Part shown: positions 25,974 to 35,859 of the stretch, in pieces
Position numbering within the stretch: position 1 is the stretch's first letter
How the letters are laid out: each line of letters starts with the position of its first letter
Assembly (NCBI GenBank): GCA_015256945.1
Contig: JABZLB010000004.1
Location: 46,708 to 110,707, forward strand
Direction of reading: 5' to 3'
Length of the DNA stretch: 64,000 nucleotides
From: Prevotellaceae bacterium
GTDB taxonomy: Bacteria; Bacteroidota; Bacteroidia; Bacteroidales; Bacteroidaceae
Position numbers and translations under genes: made by a program
The notes under the pieces: generated by a model
Database searches by the model: none
What the model was told of the DNA's origin: nothing
What the model saw: the letters and a program-made list of their open reading frames with translations, nothing else

Positions 25974-26022
25974 GAGTGATAAAGCAATAGATTAAAAGAA
26001 AAAATATAAAACAATAAGAAAT

Positions 26023-26592
26023 ATGTCTGAATCATATTTTGGCGGTATTAAGGGGGCTGTAAAGACTTTGGCTACCGGCTTGAAGATTACCATGAAGGAA
26101 TATTTCACGCCTAAGTCGACCGAACAGTATCCTGAAAACCGAGAAACAACACTGCATGTTGCCAAGCGTCATCGCGGACGCCTTGTCTTTAAACGTGTTA
26201 CTGAAGAGGACTTGCAAGATGCAAAGATACAGGCTCGCGGTTTAAAATTGGGCGATTATAAGTGTACGTCGTGTACCATGTGTGAAAAAGCATGTCCTAA
26301 TGATACCATTAAGATTACGGCTCACATGGAGACTTCAGAAGATGGTAAAAAGAAAAAGCAGCTCGATGATTATCAGTATGATCTTGGAGACTGTATGTTT
26401 TGCCAGCTCTGTGTGAACGCTTGTAACTTTGATGCCATCGAATTTACCAACGATTTTGAAAATTCTGTCTTTGACCGTTCGAAGTTAGTGCTTCATCTTG
26501 ACAAAGAAATCTATAAGGGTGGTTCGCTGCCAAAGCTGATCGATGGTGGCGCTCCTTTAACTATTGGTAAGTTTAATACTAAAACCAAATAA
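26023..26592 (+). CDS. nuoI: NADH-quinone oxidoreductase subunit I (2x[4Fe-4S])
   Basis: A 189-residue ferredoxin-like subunit carrying clusters N6a and N6b. The first motif, Cys81, 84, 87, 91 (CTSCTMCEKACP), is canonical. The second, Cys124, 127, 130, 134 (CMFCQLCVNACN), keeps all four Cys but lacks the usual Pro after the last one. In an enzyme without NuoEFG this subunit is the likely entry point for electrons. The spacer between the motifs is lengthened by a Lys-rich loop (DGKKKKQLDD). Confidence 0.95.
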   Translation: MSESYFGGIKGAVKTLATGLKITMKEYFTPKSTEQYPENRETTLHVAKRHRGRLVFKRVTEEDLQDAKIQARGLKLGDYKCTSCTMCEKACPNDTIKITAHMETSEDGKKKKQLDDYQYDLGDCMFCQLCVNACNFDAIEFTNDFENSVFDRSKLVLHLDKEIYKGGSLPKLIDGGAPLTIGKFNTKTK

Positions 26593-26598
26593 GCGATT

Positions 26599-27120
26599 AT
26601 GGCAAATATTGTAATGTTTAGTATTTTAGCTTTAGTCATTCTGGGCTCGGCTATTATGTCAGTAATGACAAAAAGCATCATGCGTGCCGCAACGTGGTTG
26701 TTATTTGTTTTGTTTGGTATAGCAGGACTTTATTTCCTGCTTGACTACACTTTCCTCGGGGCTGCACAAATATCTATTTACGCTGGTGGCATTACCATCA
26801 TGTATATTTTCGCCATTCAGCTGGTATCAAAACATTCGTTACAGAACCTCGTTGCGAGATTTAAGGGTGTTCGAATCGCGCAAGGAGCATTGATAAGCTT
26901 GGTTGGTTTAGCTGTGGTTGCAGTGATATTAATGAAGAATAAGTTCATTGATGAAGCTGTCCGGGTGGCTGATGTTGAAGTTCCTATGCAGCAAATTGGT
27001 CAGGCTCTCGTCGGTTCTGACAAATATGGATATGTATTACCCTTTGAATTAATTTCAGTATTTCTGCTGGCTTGCATCGTTGGCGGTGTAATGATAGCAA
27101 GAAAGGAGGATGACAAATGA
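26599..27120 (+). CDS. nuoJ: NADH-quinone oxidoreductase subunit J
   Basis: A 173-residue membrane subunit with five helices. The family is recognised from MRAATWLLFVLFGIAGLYFL and the AAQISIYAGGITIMYIFAI helix, the one that holds a pi-bulge in known structures. The stop overlaps the nuoK start by 4 bp. Confidence 0.94.
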   Translation: MANIVMFSILALVILGSAIMSVMTKSIMRAATWLLFVLFGIAGLYFLLDYTFLGAAQISIYAGGITIMYIFAIQLVSKHSLQNLVARFKGVRIAQGALISLVGLAVVAVILMKNKFIDEAVRVADVEVPMQQIGQALVGSDKYGYVLPFELISVFLLACIVGGVMIARKEDDK

Positions 27121-27425
27121 TACCTGTTTATTGTTACCTTGCAGTGTCGACACTGCTGTTTTTTATCGGAGTTTTTGGCTTTGTTACTCATCGTAATCTT
27201 GTAGCGATGCTTATTTCCATAGAGCTTGTGCTCAATTCGGTAGACTTAAACTTTGCTGTTTTCAACCGGATTCTTTTTCCAGAGCAGTTTGAAGGCTTCT
27301 TCTTTACACTGTTTTCTATGGGTATAAGTGCTGCGGAAACAGCGGTAGCACTGGCTATTATCATCAATGTTTACCGTAATTACCATAGTGATCAGGTGAA
27401 CAGTATTGAAAATATGAAATTCTAA
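27117..27425 (+). CDS. nuoK: NADH-quinone oxidoreductase subunit K
   Basis: A 102-residue membrane subunit with three helices. The conserved Glu residues of the proton path are in MLISIELVLNSVDLNF and SAAETAVALAIIINVYRN. It overlaps nuoJ by 4 bp and precedes nuoL by 6 bp. Confidence 0.96.
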   Translation: MIPVYCYLAVSTLLFFIGVFGFVTHRNLVAMLISIELVLNSVDLNFAVFNRILFPEQFEGFFFTLFSMGISAAETAVALAIIINVYRNYHSDQVNSIENMKF

Positions 27426-27431
27426 TACACA

Positions 27432-29399
27432 ATGCAATACAGTTATTCATTTTTAATTCTTCTTCTCCCTTTCCTGAGTTTCCTCTTGCTTGGGCTTCTT
27501 GGAATGAAGATGAAGAAGCCTGTAGCCGGCGTTATTGGGACGTGCATGCTTGCCATTTTATGGGTTTTGAGCATTTATACTGCTGCTGAATATTTCTTTA
27601 TTCAAGGCAGGGGAGCTGACGGTTTGTACCCAACAGTAACGGTATTTAACTTTACATGGTTAAAGTTTACGGAGTTACTTACATTTAATATCGGCTTTCG
27701 TCTGACGCCAATCAGCGTAATGATGCTCATCGTTATTACAACAGTTAGTTTGATGGTGCACATTTACAGCTTTGGTTACATGGCTGAACGCGACAAGAAT
27801 TATAAGTTTGAAGAGTACGAAAAGGGCTTTCAGCGCTTCTATGCCTATCTGTCATTGTTTACGATGTCGATGTTAGGCTTAGTTGTTGCCACTAATATCT
27901 TCCAGATGTATATGTTTTGGGAGCTTGTCGGTGTGTGCTCTTATATGCTGATTGGTTTCTATTATCCTAAACATTCTGCTGTTCATGCCAGCAAGAAAGC
28001 GTTTATTGTAACGCGCTTTGCCGACCTTTTCTTCCTGATAGGTATACTATTTTATAGTTTCTATGTAGGGACATTCAACTACGATCTTAATGCCGATCCT
28101 TCACTTGTACATCATTTACAGAAGGCTGCATGGATTTTACCTGTTGCCCTTTTCCTTATGTTTATTGGAGGAGCAGGTAAGTCAGCCATGTTCCCACTGC
28201 ATATATGGTTGCCCGATGCCATGGAAGGCCCAACTCCTGTCAGTGCACTTATCCATGCCGCTACGATGGTTGTTGCGGGCGTTTACCAAGTAGCTTCGCT
28301 GATGCCTATATGGATTGCCTACGCTCCTGGGACGTTACACTATGTAGCTTACATAGCAGCCTTTACAGCTTTCTATGCTGCTGCGGTTGCTTGTACGCAA
28401 CGAGATATTAAACGTGGCCTCGCTTTCTCAACCATTTCACAGATTGCTTACATGCTCGTTGCATTGGGAGTGTGTACATCTATCGACGGAGAGGGAGCAG
28501 TAGGATATATGGCAGGCATGTTCCATCTGTTTACACACGCCATGTTTAAGGCTTTACTCTTCCTGTGTTCAGGTGCTATTATTGTTATCATTGGTAGCAA
28601 TTTTAAAGAATATATGGGCGGATTACACAAGTATATGCCTTGGACTAATGCCTGCTTCTTGATAGGATGTTTGGCCATTAGTGGTATACCTCCGTTTGCA
28701 GGCTTCTTTTCTAAGGACGAGATTGTGTCGGCATGTTTCCACTTTTCTCCTTATTTAGGTTGGTTCATGACGTTGGTAAGTGGTATGACTGCTTTCTATA
28801 TGTTCCGTCTTTACTATGTTATTTTCTGGGGCAAGAGTTATTACGAGCAGGATCCCGAGAACCGCCGTCGTCCAGCCGAAGTACCCTTTATTATGTGGGG
28901 TCCGCTTGTATTCCTTTCTATTATCTCGGTATTTGCCGGTATGATTCCGTTTGGAACCTTTGTATCTGCCGACGGTCACACTGAAAATATAGCTCTTCAA
29001 ACCTTTAAGTTCTGGACATGGAGTCCTGTGGCCTACACTTCTATTGTTGTAGCTCTTATTGGTATTGGTTTGGCTACATGGATGTACAAGAGTGGTGAGA
29101 ACCCTGTTCCTGATATGTTGAAGCGTCGTATGCCTCGTTTACATGAAGCTGCACTTAACCGTTTCTACATTGATAATGCATGGCAGTTCTTTACTCATAA
29201 GATTGTCTTTGCCTGCTTCTCAGTTCCTATTGCCTGGTTTGACCGCCATGTTATAGATGGTGCTTTCAATTTCTCAGCATGGGCAACACAAGAAGGTGGC
29301 GAAGCAATTCGCCCATGGCAGAGTGGGGATGTACGTCAGTATGTAATATGGTTCCTTACAGGAAGTGTAGCATTGACCCTTTTCTTGCTTTGCATTTAA
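27432..29399 (+). CDS. nuoL: NADH-quinone oxidoreductase subunit L
   Basis: A 655-residue antiporter-like subunit at the distal end of the membrane arm. Conserved segments include MYMFWELVGVCSYMLIGFYY, GGAGKSAMFPLHIWLPDAME, and HAATMVVAGVYQVASL, with the Lys and Glu residues of the proton channel. The C-terminus carries the long lateral helix region and a final membrane segment (IWFLTGSVALTLFLLCI). Confidence 0.96.
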   Translation: MQYSYSFLILLLPFLSFLLLGLLGMKMKKPVAGVIGTCMLAILWVLSIYTAAEYFFIQGRGADGLYPTVTVFNFTWLKFTELLTFNIGFRLTPISVMMLIVITTVSLMVHIYSFGYMAERDKNYKFEEYEKGFQRFYAYLSLFTMSMLGLVVATNIFQMYMFWELVGVCSYMLIGFYYPKHSAVHASKKAFIVTRFADLFFLIGILFYSFYVGTFNYDLNADPSLVHHLQKAAWILPVALFLMFIGGAGKSAMFPLHIWLPDAMEGPTPVSALIHAATMVVAGVYQVASLMPIWIAYAPGTLHYVAYIAAFTAFYAAAVACTQRDIKRGLAFSTISQIAYMLVALGVCTSIDGEGAVGYMAGMFHLFTHAMFKALLFLCSGAIIVIIGSNFKEYMGGLHKYMPWTNACFLIGCLAISGIPPFAGFFSKDEIVSACFHFSPYLGWFMTLVSGMTAFYMFRLYYVIFWGKSYYEQDPENRRRPAEVPFIMWGPLVFLSIISVFAGMIPFGTFVSADGHTENIALQTFKFWTWSPVAYTSIVVALIGIGLATWMYKSGENPVPDMLKRRMPRLHEAALNRFYIDNAWQFFTHKIVFACFSVPIAWFDRHVIDGAFNFSAWATQEGGEAIRPWQSGDVRQYVIWFLTGSVALTLFLLCI

Positions 29400-29435
29400 G
29401 CTAACAGAATACAATAATTTGAATAATATAAGCAA

Positions 29436-30962
29436 ATGACCTTTTTAACATTATTCGTAGTTATTCCCGTCTTGATGTTGCTATGCCTTTGGCTTGCACG
29501 CAACGACAGTCAGGTTCGACTTGTAATGGTAGTTGGCTCTACGGCATTACTGGCTCTCTCCGTTTATCTGGTTTTCGCGTTCTTAGAGGCTCGACAAACG
29601 ATGCCAGCAACACAATACCCGTTCCTTTTTGGTACGGCCGTTCCATGGTTTGAGCCTCTTCATATATTTTATAGAACAGGTGTTGACGGCATTGCCGTTG
29701 TCATGATATTACTTAGTGCTATTATTGTTTTCACCGGAACGTTTGCATCGTGGCAGCAACACCCCCAGCAGAAGGAGTATTTCCTGTGGTTTACTCTTCT
29801 TTCTTCAGGAGTGTTCGGCTTCTTTATCAGTGAGGATCTCTTCACCATGTTTATGTTCTATGAGGTTGCTCTCATCCCCATGTATCTGCTTATCGGCTTA
29901 TGGGGTACAGGTGCTAAGGAATATAGTGCCATGAAGCTCACGCTTATGCTGATGGGTGGTTCGGCTTTACTTATCATCGGTATTCTTGGAATATATTTCT
30001 TTAATGGCGAATACAGCGGTACCTATACCATGAGTGTTGTTGAGATTGCGGCCAGCAATGCTATTCCTGTTGCCATTCAGAAGATATTTTTCCCATTTAT
30101 CTTTATCGGATTTGGTGTGTTAGGAGCTATGTTTCCCTTCCATACATGGTCACCCGACGGTCATGCTTCAGCGCCAACAGCTGTATCAATGCTTCACGCT
30201 GGCGTACTGATGAAGCTTGGTGGCTATGGTTGTTTTCGTGTGGCTATGTTCTTATTGCCTGCCGCTGCGCAGCAACTCTCATGGATATTCCTTATATTAA
30301 CAACCATTTCTGTGGTGTACGGCGCCCTCTCGGCTTGTGTACAAACCGACCTTAAGTATATTAATGCTTATTCATCAGTGTCGCACTGCGGTCTGGTTCT
30401 TTTCGCACTCCTGATGCTTACACAAACAGCTTCTACCGGAGCTATACTGCAAATGCTCTCTCATGGCTTAATGACAGCATTGTTCTTTGCGGTTATTGGT
30501 ATGATATATCACCGTACAGGTACACGTGATGTACGCCGTTTGGGCGGGCTGATGAAGATTATGCCTTTCCTCGCCGTAGCCTATGTTGTTGCGGGATTAG
30601 CCAATTTAGGCTTACCGGGATTTTCAGGATTTGTTGCCGAAATGAACATATTTGTCGGCTCTTTCCAAAATAACGACCTGTTTCACAGGGCCTGTACAAT
30701 TATAGCTTGTACGTCAATTGTTATCACAGCTGTTTATATTCTTCGTGTAGTAGGGAAAATTCTGTACCAGAAAGTTCCAAACCCTGAATACTTTAAGCTC
30801 ACAGATGCTTCGTGGGATGAGCGTATTGCCGTTGGCGGACTTATCTTCTGTGTTGCCGCTTTAGGTATGATGCCGTTGTGGATACAAAATATTATCAACG
30901 ACGCCGTAGCTCCAATGATTCATCATATCATGAGTTCGGGCTGCCCTTCGCCAGTGATGTAA
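29436..30962 (+). CDS. nuoM: NADH-quinone oxidoreductase subunit M
   Basis: A 508-residue antiporter-like subunit of complex I with about 14 helices. Markers are FMFYEVALIPMYLLIGLWG, FHTWSPDGHASAPTAVSM, and the HAGVLMKLGGYGCFRVAM helix. It lies between nuoL (36 bp) and nuoN (43 bp). Confidence 0.96.
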   Translation: MTFLTLFVVIPVLMLLCLWLARNDSQVRLVMVVGSTALLALSVYLVFAFLEARQTMPATQYPFLFGTAVPWFEPLHIFYRTGVDGIAVVMILLSAIIVFTGTFASWQQHPQQKEYFLWFTLLSSGVFGFFISEDLFTMFMFYEVALIPMYLLIGLWGTGAKEYSAMKLTLMLMGGSALLIIGILGIYFFNGEYSGTYTMSVVEIAASNAIPVAIQKIFFPFIFIGFGVLGAMFPFHTWSPDGHASAPTAVSMLHAGVLMKLGGYGCFRVAMFLLPAAAQQLSWIFLILTTISVVYGALSACVQTDLKYINAYSSVSHCGLVLFALLMLTQTASTGAILQMLSHGLMTALFFAVIGMIYHRTGTRDVRRLGGLMKIMPFLAVAYVVAGLANLGLPGFSGFVAEMNIFVGSFQNNDLFHRACTIIACTSIVITAVYILRVVGKILYQKVPNPEYFKLTDASWDERIAVGGLIFCVAALGMMPLWIQNIINDAVAPMIHHIMSSGCPSPVM

Positions 30963-31005
30963 TGTAAGATAAAGTTTAAGTTTTACGATTAACGAATAAC
31001 AATTC

Positions 31006-32478
31006 ATGATGAATATCGATTATAGTCAATTCTTTCACATGCTGCCTGAAGTTACACTGACGGCAGTATTGGTGATTGTCTTCATTGCTGATCTGTTTTC
31101 AGCAGCTAAGCCTGCTGAGTCGAAGTCGCGCAAATGGTTTAATCCGCTTGTCTGCATACTGATGTTAATACATATATTAATTAACATCTTTCCTGTGCCG
31201 GCATACGAAACGTTCGGTGGAATGTATGCTACAAGCCATGCCATAGGTGTTATCAAAACGATATTGGCTTTTGGTACTCTTATCGTATTTATTCAGGCAC
31301 GCGAATGGCTTCATCGTCCCGACACTTGCTTTAAAGAGGGCGAGTTCTACATATTGGCCCTTTCTACATTGCTTGGAATGAATATGATGGTTAGTGCAAA
31401 CCATTTTCTTCTCTTCTTTCTCGGCCTCGAAATGGCCTCTGTTCCTATGGCCTGTCTGGTGGCATTTGACAAGTATCGTCACAATTCAGCCGAGGCCGGA
31501 GCCAAGTTTATCCTAACGGCTACATTCTCAAGCGGTGTGATGCTTTTCGGAATCAGTTTCCTTTATGGTGCTACGGGAACGCTTTATTTTGAAGATATGA
31601 TGACCCGTATTACAGCAACTCCGCTTGCTATCATGGGTATGGTATTCTTCTTTAGCGGATTAGGGTTTAAGATTTCTCTCGTTCCCTTCCACTTCTGGAC
31701 GGCTGATACCTATCAGGGAGCACCTACAACGGTTACGGGTTACCTTAGTGTGGTATCGAAAGGAGCCGCTGCCTTTGCCCTCTGTGCTATATTAATCAAG
31801 GTATTTGGTTCTATGGCCTTGTATTGGAAATACCTGTTAATGGTAGTGATTGTGATGTCAATTACCATTGCTAACCTCTTTGCCATCCACCAAAAAGACC
31901 TAAAACGCTTCATGGCTTTCAGCTCAATCTCGCAGGCCGGTTACATTATGTTGGCAGTAATAGGCGATTCTGCAATGGGCGTTACAGCCTTAACCTATTA
32001 CATTCTTGTATATGTTGTAGCCAACCTGGCTGTGTTTACCATTATATCTTCAGTCGAGGAGCATAATGGAGGTAATGTAAAAATGGATGCCTATAACGGT
32101 TTGTATCAAACTAATCCACGTTTAAGTTTTATCATGACGATAGCCTTATTCTCGCTGGGTGGCATCCCGCCATTTGCAGGAATGTTCTCAAAGTTCTTTG
32201 TATTTATGGCTGCAGCCAATGGCGCACAAATCACAAATACCATAGGTGCATGGACGTATGCCGTTGTATTTATTGCGTTAGTTAATACTGTTATAAGTCT
32301 GTATTACTATCTGCTTATCGTTAAGGCTATGTTTATTAAGCATAACGACAAGCCTTTGCCAACGTTTAATGCAGGCATCAATACAAAGATGGCATTAGCC
32401 GTATGCACATTGGGCATTGCTATTTTTGGTGTATGCAGCTATGTTTACGATTGGATTTATGCGGCAGTAGCCATGTAA
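31006..32478 (+). CDS. nuoN: NADH-quinone oxidoreductase subunit N
   Basis: A 490-residue antiporter-like subunit, 14 helices. Markers are LFFLGLEMASVPMACLVAF, the VPFHFWTADTYQGAPTTVTG loop, and DLKRFMAFSSISQAGYIML. It is the last gene of the operon and is followed within 80 bp by a strong terminator. Confidence 0.96.
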   Translation: MMNIDYSQFFHMLPEVTLTAVLVIVFIADLFSAAKPAESKSRKWFNPLVCILMLIHILINIFPVPAYETFGGMYATSHAIGVIKTILAFGTLIVFIQAREWLHRPDTCFKEGEFYILALSTLLGMNMMVSANHFLLFFLGLEMASVPMACLVAFDKYRHNSAEAGAKFILTATFSSGVMLFGISFLYGATGTLYFEDMMTRITATPLAIMGMVFFFSGLGFKISLVPFHFWTADTYQGAPTTVTGYLSVVSKGAAAFALCAILIKVFGSMALYWKYLLMVVIVMSITIANLFAIHQKDLKRFMAFSSISQAGYIMLAVIGDSAMGVTALTYYILVYVVANLAVFTIISSVEEHNGGNVKMDAYNGLYQTNPRLSFIMTIALFSLGGIPPFAGMFSKFFVFMAAANGAQITNTIGAWTYAVVFIALVNTVISLYYYLLIVKAMFIKHNDKPLPTFNAGINTKMALAVCTLGIAIFGVCSYVYDWIYAAVAM

Positions 32479-32528
32479 TGATTGCTTTTTAGCCTTGTTT
32501 AGAGACTAAAGGAGTATGATAAAAATAT

Positions 32529-32559
32529 GAGAGGACGCAATTTTGCGTCCTCTTTTTTA
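32529..32559 (+). terminator. Terminator of the nuo operon
   Basis: An AGAGGACGCA/TGCGTCCTCT stem with a short loop is followed by six T residues. Confidence 0.9.
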
Positions 32560-32680
32560 TGGTTGAAGATTAATGATAAATGTTTCTTCTTCAGTATATA
32601 ACGCTATGTTCTCTCTCCAATTATGACCTTATTCCTTATCTCTTTCATCAGATTGTTCCGATGTTTTTGCTTTTTTGTCT

Positions 32681-32773
32681 GTCGTTCGATGGCCGTCAGC
32701 AGTGCTGTTGACGAACGCCGAACAAGGTGTATGACGGCCGTCGTACGCGCTGCTGACGGCCGTCGAACAATGA
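32681..32773. repeat. Four-core GC-rich palindromic element, copy 3
   Basis: Cores lie at 32688 (GATGGCCGTC), 32710 (GACGAACGCC), 32733 (GACGGCCGTC) and 32755 (GACGGCCGTC), at steps of 22, 23 and 22 bp. The outer arms 32684-32702 and 32750-32768 are complementary over 19 bp apart from one G-T pair. It lies between the convergent nuoN and uvrA genes, flanked by a terminator on each side. Confidence 0.9.
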
Positions 32774-32851
32774 ACATTCCTGCTTAAAAGCTGTACCAAA
32801 CTGTCATATTTGTTTCAATTTACCGTTGTAACCCCATGACAATATAGTAAA

Positions 32852-32880
32852 AGAGGTGTGCCCACAGAAGCACACCTCTC
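32852..32880 (-). terminator. Terminator of uvrA
   Basis: On the minus strand: AGAGGTGTGC, 8-nt loop, GCACACCTCT, then a short T run. The perfect 10-bp stem lies 45 bp after the uvrA stop. Confidence 0.85.
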
Positions 32881-32924
32881 TTAAGACAATGGGGTATATA
32901 AAATGATATTCTTGCAGAAAGTCG

Positions 32925-35804
32925 TTATTTCTTAAGTATGTCTTTTAAAAAAATCGGAGTGTACCCCTTATTGCTTTGAGCTATCTGTTCGGGCGTTCCT
33001 ATTGCCAGCACCTGACCTCCGCCACGTCCTCCTTCAGGACCCATGTCAATAATATAGTCGGCGAGCTTAATAACGTCGAGGTTATGCTCTATAATTAGAA
33101 CCGTATTACCTCTGTCAACTAATTTCTGTAAAACCCCCATCAGAATATTAATGTCCTCAAAATGTAACCCCGTTGTTGGCTCATCAAGTATGTATAATGT
33201 TTTTCCCGTCTCTTTTTTACTAAGCTCGGTAGCCAGTTTTACGCGCTGGCTTTCACCGCCCGAAAGGGTAGTAGAGCTTTGTCCCAGGCGAATATATCCT
33301 AAGCCTACGTCCTGCAGAGCTTTAATTTTAGAAAGAATTGAGGGAACGTTCTCAAAAAAGTCGACAGCCGTATTTACTGTCATGTCCAGCACATCAGCAA
33401 TCGACTTTCCCTTATACCTTACTTCAAGTGTTTCCCTATTGTAGCGTTTGCCGTGACATACTTCGCAGGGTACCATTACATCGGGCAGGAAATTCATTTC
33501 AATGGTTTTATAACCATTTCCCCCGCAGGCCTCACAGCGTCCTCCTTTTACATTAAACGAAAAGCGCCCTGGCTTGTAACCTCGTATCTTTGCTTCTGGC
33601 AGGTTGACAAAAAGTGAGCGTATATCGCTGAAAACACCAGTATAAGTGGCCGGGTTTGAGCGCGGTGTTCGTCCTATCGGACTTTGATCAACGCTCACCA
33701 CTTTGTCTATATTGTCAATGCCTTCAGCCTTATCGTAGGGCATAGGCTTCTTTAACGACCTGTAAAAATGCTGTGAAAGCAGTGGTTGTAACGTTTCGTT
33801 AATCAGTGTAGACTTACCTGAACCCGATACGCCCGTTACCACAATCAGCTCACCTAACGGGAATTTTACATCCACATTTTTTAAATTATTACCTCTTGCA
33901 CCATAAATATTAATGCTCTTTCCATTGCCTTTGCGTCGCTCTTTTGGTACAGCAATGGTGCGTGTGCCATTTAAATATTGCGCTGTAATGGTTTGTGTTT
34001 TCAGCATTTCAGCAGGTGTTCCCTCGAAAACTACTTCGCCGCCCTTACGCCCTGCACGCGGTCCGATGTCGATAATCCAGTCGGCAACTCTCATCATATC
34101 TTCGTCGTGTTCAACCACAATCACTGTATTACCCAGGTCACGAAGCTCTTTTAACGAATGGATAAGGCGCTCATTGTCGCGCTGATGCAGGCCTATACTT
34201 GGCTCGTCAAGAATATAAAGAACGTTGACAAGCTGCGAACCAATCTGTGTAGCCAGTCTTATACGCTGACTTTCACCGCCAGAGAGTGAACCCGACTGAC
34301 GGTTAAGCGACAGATAATCAAGGCCTACGTCGAGCAGAAAGTTTACACGTGTTTTTAGCTCCTTAACTATTTCGTGAGCAATTTGTTGCTGTTGAGGTTC
34401 AAGATTCTCTTCAACATGGTCGAGCCATTCTTTCAGTTCTACAATATCCATATTGGCTACCTGCGCGATGTTTTTATCCCATATACGGTACGATAATGCT
34501 TCACGCTTTAGTCGTTGACCGTGGCATTCAGGACACTCGGCTTCGGCAAGGAACTGCGATGCCCACTTCTGACTTGCAGCCGAATCGTCGGTTTCCATTA
34601 CGGTTTTCAGGTATTTTATAACACCGTCAAAGGCTACAAAATAGTCGCTAGAGGTATGAATAATGTCTTTATCGATGCGTATGTTTTCCAAAGTACCATT
34701 AAGAATTTCATCAATAGCCTCAGGCGGAATATCCTTATAGGGTGTTTTCAGTGTACAATCGTGCTGTTTTAGTATGGCGTCTATTTGCCAGAAAATCATC
34801 TGATTCTTGTATTTTCCAAGCGGAATAATAGCTCCTTCATAGATGCTTAAATTGGTATCCGGCACAACTTTTTTCATATCAATTTCGCTAACGAGGCCTA
34901 AACCCTTACACCTTGGACAGGCACCTTCGGGCGAATTAAACGAAAAGATATTGGGTGCAGGCTCACCATACGAGAGCCCTGAAACAGGATCCATGAGACG
35001 TTTGGAAAAATTTCGGGTCTCTTCATTGTCCTTATCCATTACCATGATAACGCCATCGCCTTGTTTCATGGCTGTTGCAACAGTACGTCGCAGGCGTTCT
35101 TCCTCGCCGGGTTCAACCTTAAGCTTGTCGATAACCACCTCTATGTTGTGGTTTTTATACCGGTCAACCTTCATGCCTCTTGTTATTTCCTTGATCTCTC
35201 CGTCCACACGGATGTAAAGATAACCCTTGCGTCGCATCTGCTCGAAAAGCTCACGATAATGACCTTTGCGCTGTCTTACGAGCGGTGCGAGTATAAAAAT
35301 GCGGCAGTTATTGTAATGATCGAGAATTAAGTTAATTACTTTTTCCTCAGTATATTTTACCATTTTCTCACCGCTCATGTAGCTGTAAGCCGTACCGGCA
35401 CGTGCATAGAGCAGTCGCAGATAATCGTAAATTTCGGTTGTTGTACCTACGGTTGAGCGGGGATTCTTGTTGGTTGTTTTTTGTTCAATGCTGATAACGG
35501 GAGACAGTCCTGTAATTTTGTCAACGTCAGGACGTTCCATGTTGCCGAGAAAATTGCGGGCATAGGCAGAAAATGTTTCAATATAACGGCGTTGTCCCTC
35601 TGCAAAAATAGTATCGAAAGCGAGAGACGACTTGCCCGATCCTGAAAGTCCGGTAATTACAGTCAGAGAGTTTCGTGGTATCCTGACGTCAATATTCTTT
35701 AAATTATGTTCCCTTGCACCATAAATATTTATCCATTGGTCTGAGAACTGTGTTGTTTGTAAGTTTTGTTTATGTGTAATGGAAGTTGTGTTTTTTTTTG
35801 TCAT
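32925..35804 (-). CDS. uvrA: Excinuclease ABC subunit A
   Basis: UvrA is the damage-sensing ATPase of nucleotide excision repair and acts as a dimer with UvrB. The two ABC modules are complete: Walker A sequences GLSGSGKSS (about 52-60) and GVSGSGKST (C-terminal half), and signatures LSGGESQRIRLATQIG and LSGGESQRVKLATELS. Zinc-binding pairs CPRC, CPEC, CEAC and CEVC are all present. At 959 residues the length is normal. A short Thr/Gln-rich N-terminal extension (MTKKNTTSITHKQNLQTTQF) precedes the conserved start. Confidence 0.97.
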   Translation of the reverse strand: MTKKNTTSITHKQNLQTTQFSDQWINIYGAREHNLKNIDVRIPRNSLTVITGLSGSGKSSLAFDTIFAEGQRRYIETFSAYARNFLGNMERPDVDKITGLSPVISIEQKTTNKNPRSTVGTTTEIYDYLRLLYARAGTAYSYMSGEKMVKYTEEKVINLILDHYNNCRIFILAPLVRQRKGHYRELFEQMRRKGYLYIRVDGEIKEITRGMKVDRYKNHNIEVVIDKLKVEPGEEERLRRTVATAMKQGDGVIMVMDKDNEETRNFSKRLMDPVSGLSYGEPAPNIFSFNSPEGACPRCKGLGLVSEIDMKKVVPDTNLSIYEGAIIPLGKYKNQMIFWQIDAILKQHDCTLKTPYKDIPPEAIDEILNGTLENIRIDKDIIHTSSDYFVAFDGVIKYLKTVMETDDSAASQKWASQFLAEAECPECHGQRLKREALSYRIWDKNIAQVANMDIVELKEWLDHVEENLEPQQQQIAHEIVKELKTRVNFLLDVGLDYLSLNRQSGSLSGGESQRIRLATQIGSQLVNVLYILDEPSIGLHQRDNERLIHSLKELRDLGNTVIVVEHDEDMMRVADWIIDIGPRAGRKGGEVVFEGTPAEMLKTQTITAQYLNGTRTIAVPKERRKGNGKSINIYGARGNNLKNVDVKFPLGELIVVTGVSGSGKSTLINETLQPLLSQHFYRSLKKPMPYDKAEGIDNIDKVVSVDQSPIGRTPRSNPATYTGVFSDIRSLFVNLPEAKIRGYKPGRFSFNVKGGRCEACGGNGYKTIEMNFLPDVMVPCEVCHGKRYNRETLEVRYKGKSIADVLDMTVNTAVDFFENVPSILSKIKALQDVGLGYIRLGQSSTTLSGGESQRVKLATELSKKETGKTLYILDEPTTGLHFEDINILMGVLQKLVDRGNTVLIIEHNLDVIKLADYIIDMGPEGGRGGGQVLAIGTPEQIAQSNKGYTPIFLKDILKK

Positions 35805-35859
35805 CCTGTAAGAAAAAGTTCAGTAATTGTATCTGGTATATATTTGTAAGGGATTTATA

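Larger units (their letters stand above)
32479..32924. other. Convergent intergenic stretch between nuoN and uvrA
   Basis: It holds the nuo terminator, repeat copy 3 and the uvrA terminator. No gene was seen. Confidence 0.75.
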
